A DNA stretch of 64,000 bases, taken from NCBI GenBank assembly GCA_016235555.1, contig JACRKC010000030.1, positions 1-64,000 of the forward strand, in the 5' to 3' direction. The DNA is from Verrucomicrobiota bacterium. Lineage in GTDB: Bacteria > Verrucomicrobiota > Verrucomicrobiia > Opitutales > Opitutaceae. The number at the start of each line of letters is the position of its first letter. The first letter of the stretch is position 1. Shown here piece after piece: positions 63,172 through 64,000 of the stretch. The notes below the pieces were generated by a model, which searched no databases, had not been told where the DNA came from, and saw only the letters and a program-made list of their open reading frames with translations. Made by a program: the position numbers and the translations under genes.

Positions 63172-63789
63172 ATGGAAGCCGCGCTCGACCAACCGGTGCT
63201 CGTGCTCAACCGCCTCTGGCAGGCGGTCAATGTCATCGGCGCCCGCCGCGCCTTCGGGTTGCTCGCCCGGGGGCACGCGCACGTCGTCCATCACCACGAG
63301 GACGATTTCCGCACGTTCTCGATGTTGGATTGGATCAATTTCTCGACGCACAATCCGCCGCTGACCGCGCTCGAGGCGGTGCACACGCCCACGCGCACGA
63401 TCCGGCTCCCGCGCGTGATCCTGCTGACGTTTTTCGACAAGCTGCCGTGCAAGGAGCTGAAGCTCACCCGCAACAACGTCTTCGAGCGCGACAAGACGAC
63501 CTGCCAGTATTGCGCGCGCGTGCTGCCCCGCGAGCAGCTCAACCTCGACCACGTGATCCCGCGCGACTACGGCGGGAAGACGACGTGGGAGAACATCGTG
63601 TGCTCGTGCATCAAGTGCAATACGCGCAAGGCGAACCGCCTCCCGCACGAGGCCGGGATGCGCCTGATCCGCAAGCCGGTCCGTCCGAAGTGGCGGCCCG
63701 TGATCTCGCTCGTGCTCGGCAACCAGCACCGGGAGATGTGGAAAGACTTCCTCGACCTGGCCTACTGGAACGTGGAACTGGAGGAGTGA
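63172..63789 (+). CDS. HNH endonuclease
   Basis: 205 residues. An HNH domain at 110-150: two zinc-binding CxxC pairs, TCQYCARVL and [12 protein letters not shown], around [20 protein letters not shown] (the HNH core His/Asp/Asn). The N-terminal 90 residues are the usual extension in this stand-alone family ([20 protein letters not shown]). Common in bacteria; the biological role is unsettled. Confidence 0.92.
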   Translation: MEAALDQPVLVLNRLWQAVNVIGARRAFGLLARGHAHVVHHHEDDFRTFSMLDWINFSTHNPPLTALEAVHTPTRTIRLPRVILLTFFDKLPCKELKLTRNNVFERDKTTCQYCARVLPREQLNLDHVIPRDYGGKTTWENIVCSCIKCNTRKANRLPHEAGMRLIRKPVRPKWRPVISLVLGNQHREMWKDFLDLAYWNVELEE

Positions 63790-63811
63790 GGTTTTTGCTG
63801 CGCAAAAACCT
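63789..63811. other. Perfect hairpin between HNH and sulfatase genes
   Basis: aggtttttgc / gcaaaaacct, 10-bp stem and 3-base loop, starting at the last base of the HNH stop codon. No T tract, so not a typical terminator. Confidence 0.5.
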
Positions 63812-63839
63812 GAAGGCGGCAGCGCGGCCGGACTTGCCC

Positions 63840-64000
63840 ATGAAAAAATCCCTCTTGCCTGCGGCGCTCGCGCTCGCGGCGTTCGCCGCCGCGGCGCCAC
63901 CGAACATCGTGTTCATCCTGTCCGACGATGTCGGCTACGGTGACCTCGTCTGCTACGGTGCGACCAAGGTCAAGACGCCCAACCTCGACCGGCTCGCACG
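63840..64000 (+). CDS. Sulfatase, 3' partial
   Basis: 54 residues visible. ATG 63840 leads to a signal peptide ([20 protein letters not shown]), then [20 protein letters not shown] with the two metal-binding Asp of the sulfatase family and TPNLDRLA. The catalytic Cys/Ser motif lies past the window. Likely desulfates a polysaccharide. Confidence 0.9.
   Translation, partial: MKKSLLPAALALAAFAAAAPPNIVFILSDDVGYGDLVCYGATKVKTPNLDRLA

Noticed and set aside
1-64000. tRNA, rRNA, riboswitches, prophage or IS transposase genes
   Set aside because: No cloverleaf, conserved rRNA segment, riboswitch core or transposase motif was recognised by reading; small tRNAs could still be missed without a covariance search.

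Overview
The window is high-GC bacterial chromosomal DNA with densely packed genes on both strands and no rRNA, tRNA, CRISPR array, phage or transposase gene that I can see. The gene content points to a polysaccharide-degrading verrucomicrobium, most likely Opitutaceae. It has Tat-exported TIM-barrel sugar isomerase-like proteins and Gfo/Idh/MocA oxidoreductases, PL26 and PL11 rhamnogalacturonan lyases, a sialate O-acetylesterase, a 1,000-residue TonB-dependent receptor, sulfatase and NagB genes, and large TPR proteins. The taxon is an inference from gene content, not a marker-gene result.

Layout. 0-12 kb: the end of a TolB/FlgO-like TPR protein, an O-methyltransferase, two paralogous secreted alpha/beta hydrolases flanking an NHL propeller, a two-subunit molybdenum hydroxylase (ATGA-coupled) and a dienelactone hydrolase. 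12-18 kb: a VapBC-like pair, a lipoprotein fusing a serine beta-lactamase-type hydrolase to a NamZ-type muramidase, a Tat-type sugar isomerase homologue and a Gfo/Idh/MocA protein. 18-20 kb: a cytochrome b562-like protein with a clear terminator, a DJ-1/PfpI protein and an alpha/beta hydrolase. 20.3-22.8 kb: a visibly AT-richer accessory cassette (DUF2442, PD-(D/E)XK nuclease, two unknowns). 22.8-29.5 kb: a LarA-like protein, an orphan ExbD, a rhomboid pseudoprotease, an XRE regulator with a likely operator, a cytochrome c-PQQ sugar dehydrogenase fusion and a GH18-like TIM barrel. 29.5-36 kb: MFS-NagB-MFS operon and two sugar isomerase-like proteins. 36-49 kb: TonB receptor, sialate O-acetylesterase, a second VapBC-like pair, PL26, amidohydrolase and PL11, which together look like a locus for rhamnogalacturonan and acetylated glycan use. 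49-54.4 kb: a protein tyrosine phosphatase and a tandem array of TIR-TM-FlgO-TPR genes, one frameshifted, ending in decayed TIR and zeta-kinase fragments. 54.5-58.5 kb: luciferase-like monooxygenase, Gfo/Idh/MocA and MFS. 58.6-64 kb: APC transporter with a coupled small membrane protein, DEAD-box helicase, HNH endonuclease and the start of a sulfatase.

The most unusual feature is the repeat landscape. At least eight families of palindromic or terminal-inverted-repeat elements (50-140 bp) fill the intergenic spaces. Several also lie inside genes in frame and are translated: the peptide VERVAPNAL appears in both the APC transporter and the DEAD-box helicase, and other elements form the N-termini of the molybdenum hydroxylase and an MFS transporter and the last codons of the APC gene. 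This resembles the Rickettsia palindromic elements. The second most interesting feature is the TIR-TPR array, a possible NAD-cleaving or signalling system built by duplication. All functional calls rest on reading the sequence and family knowledge; no searches were run.
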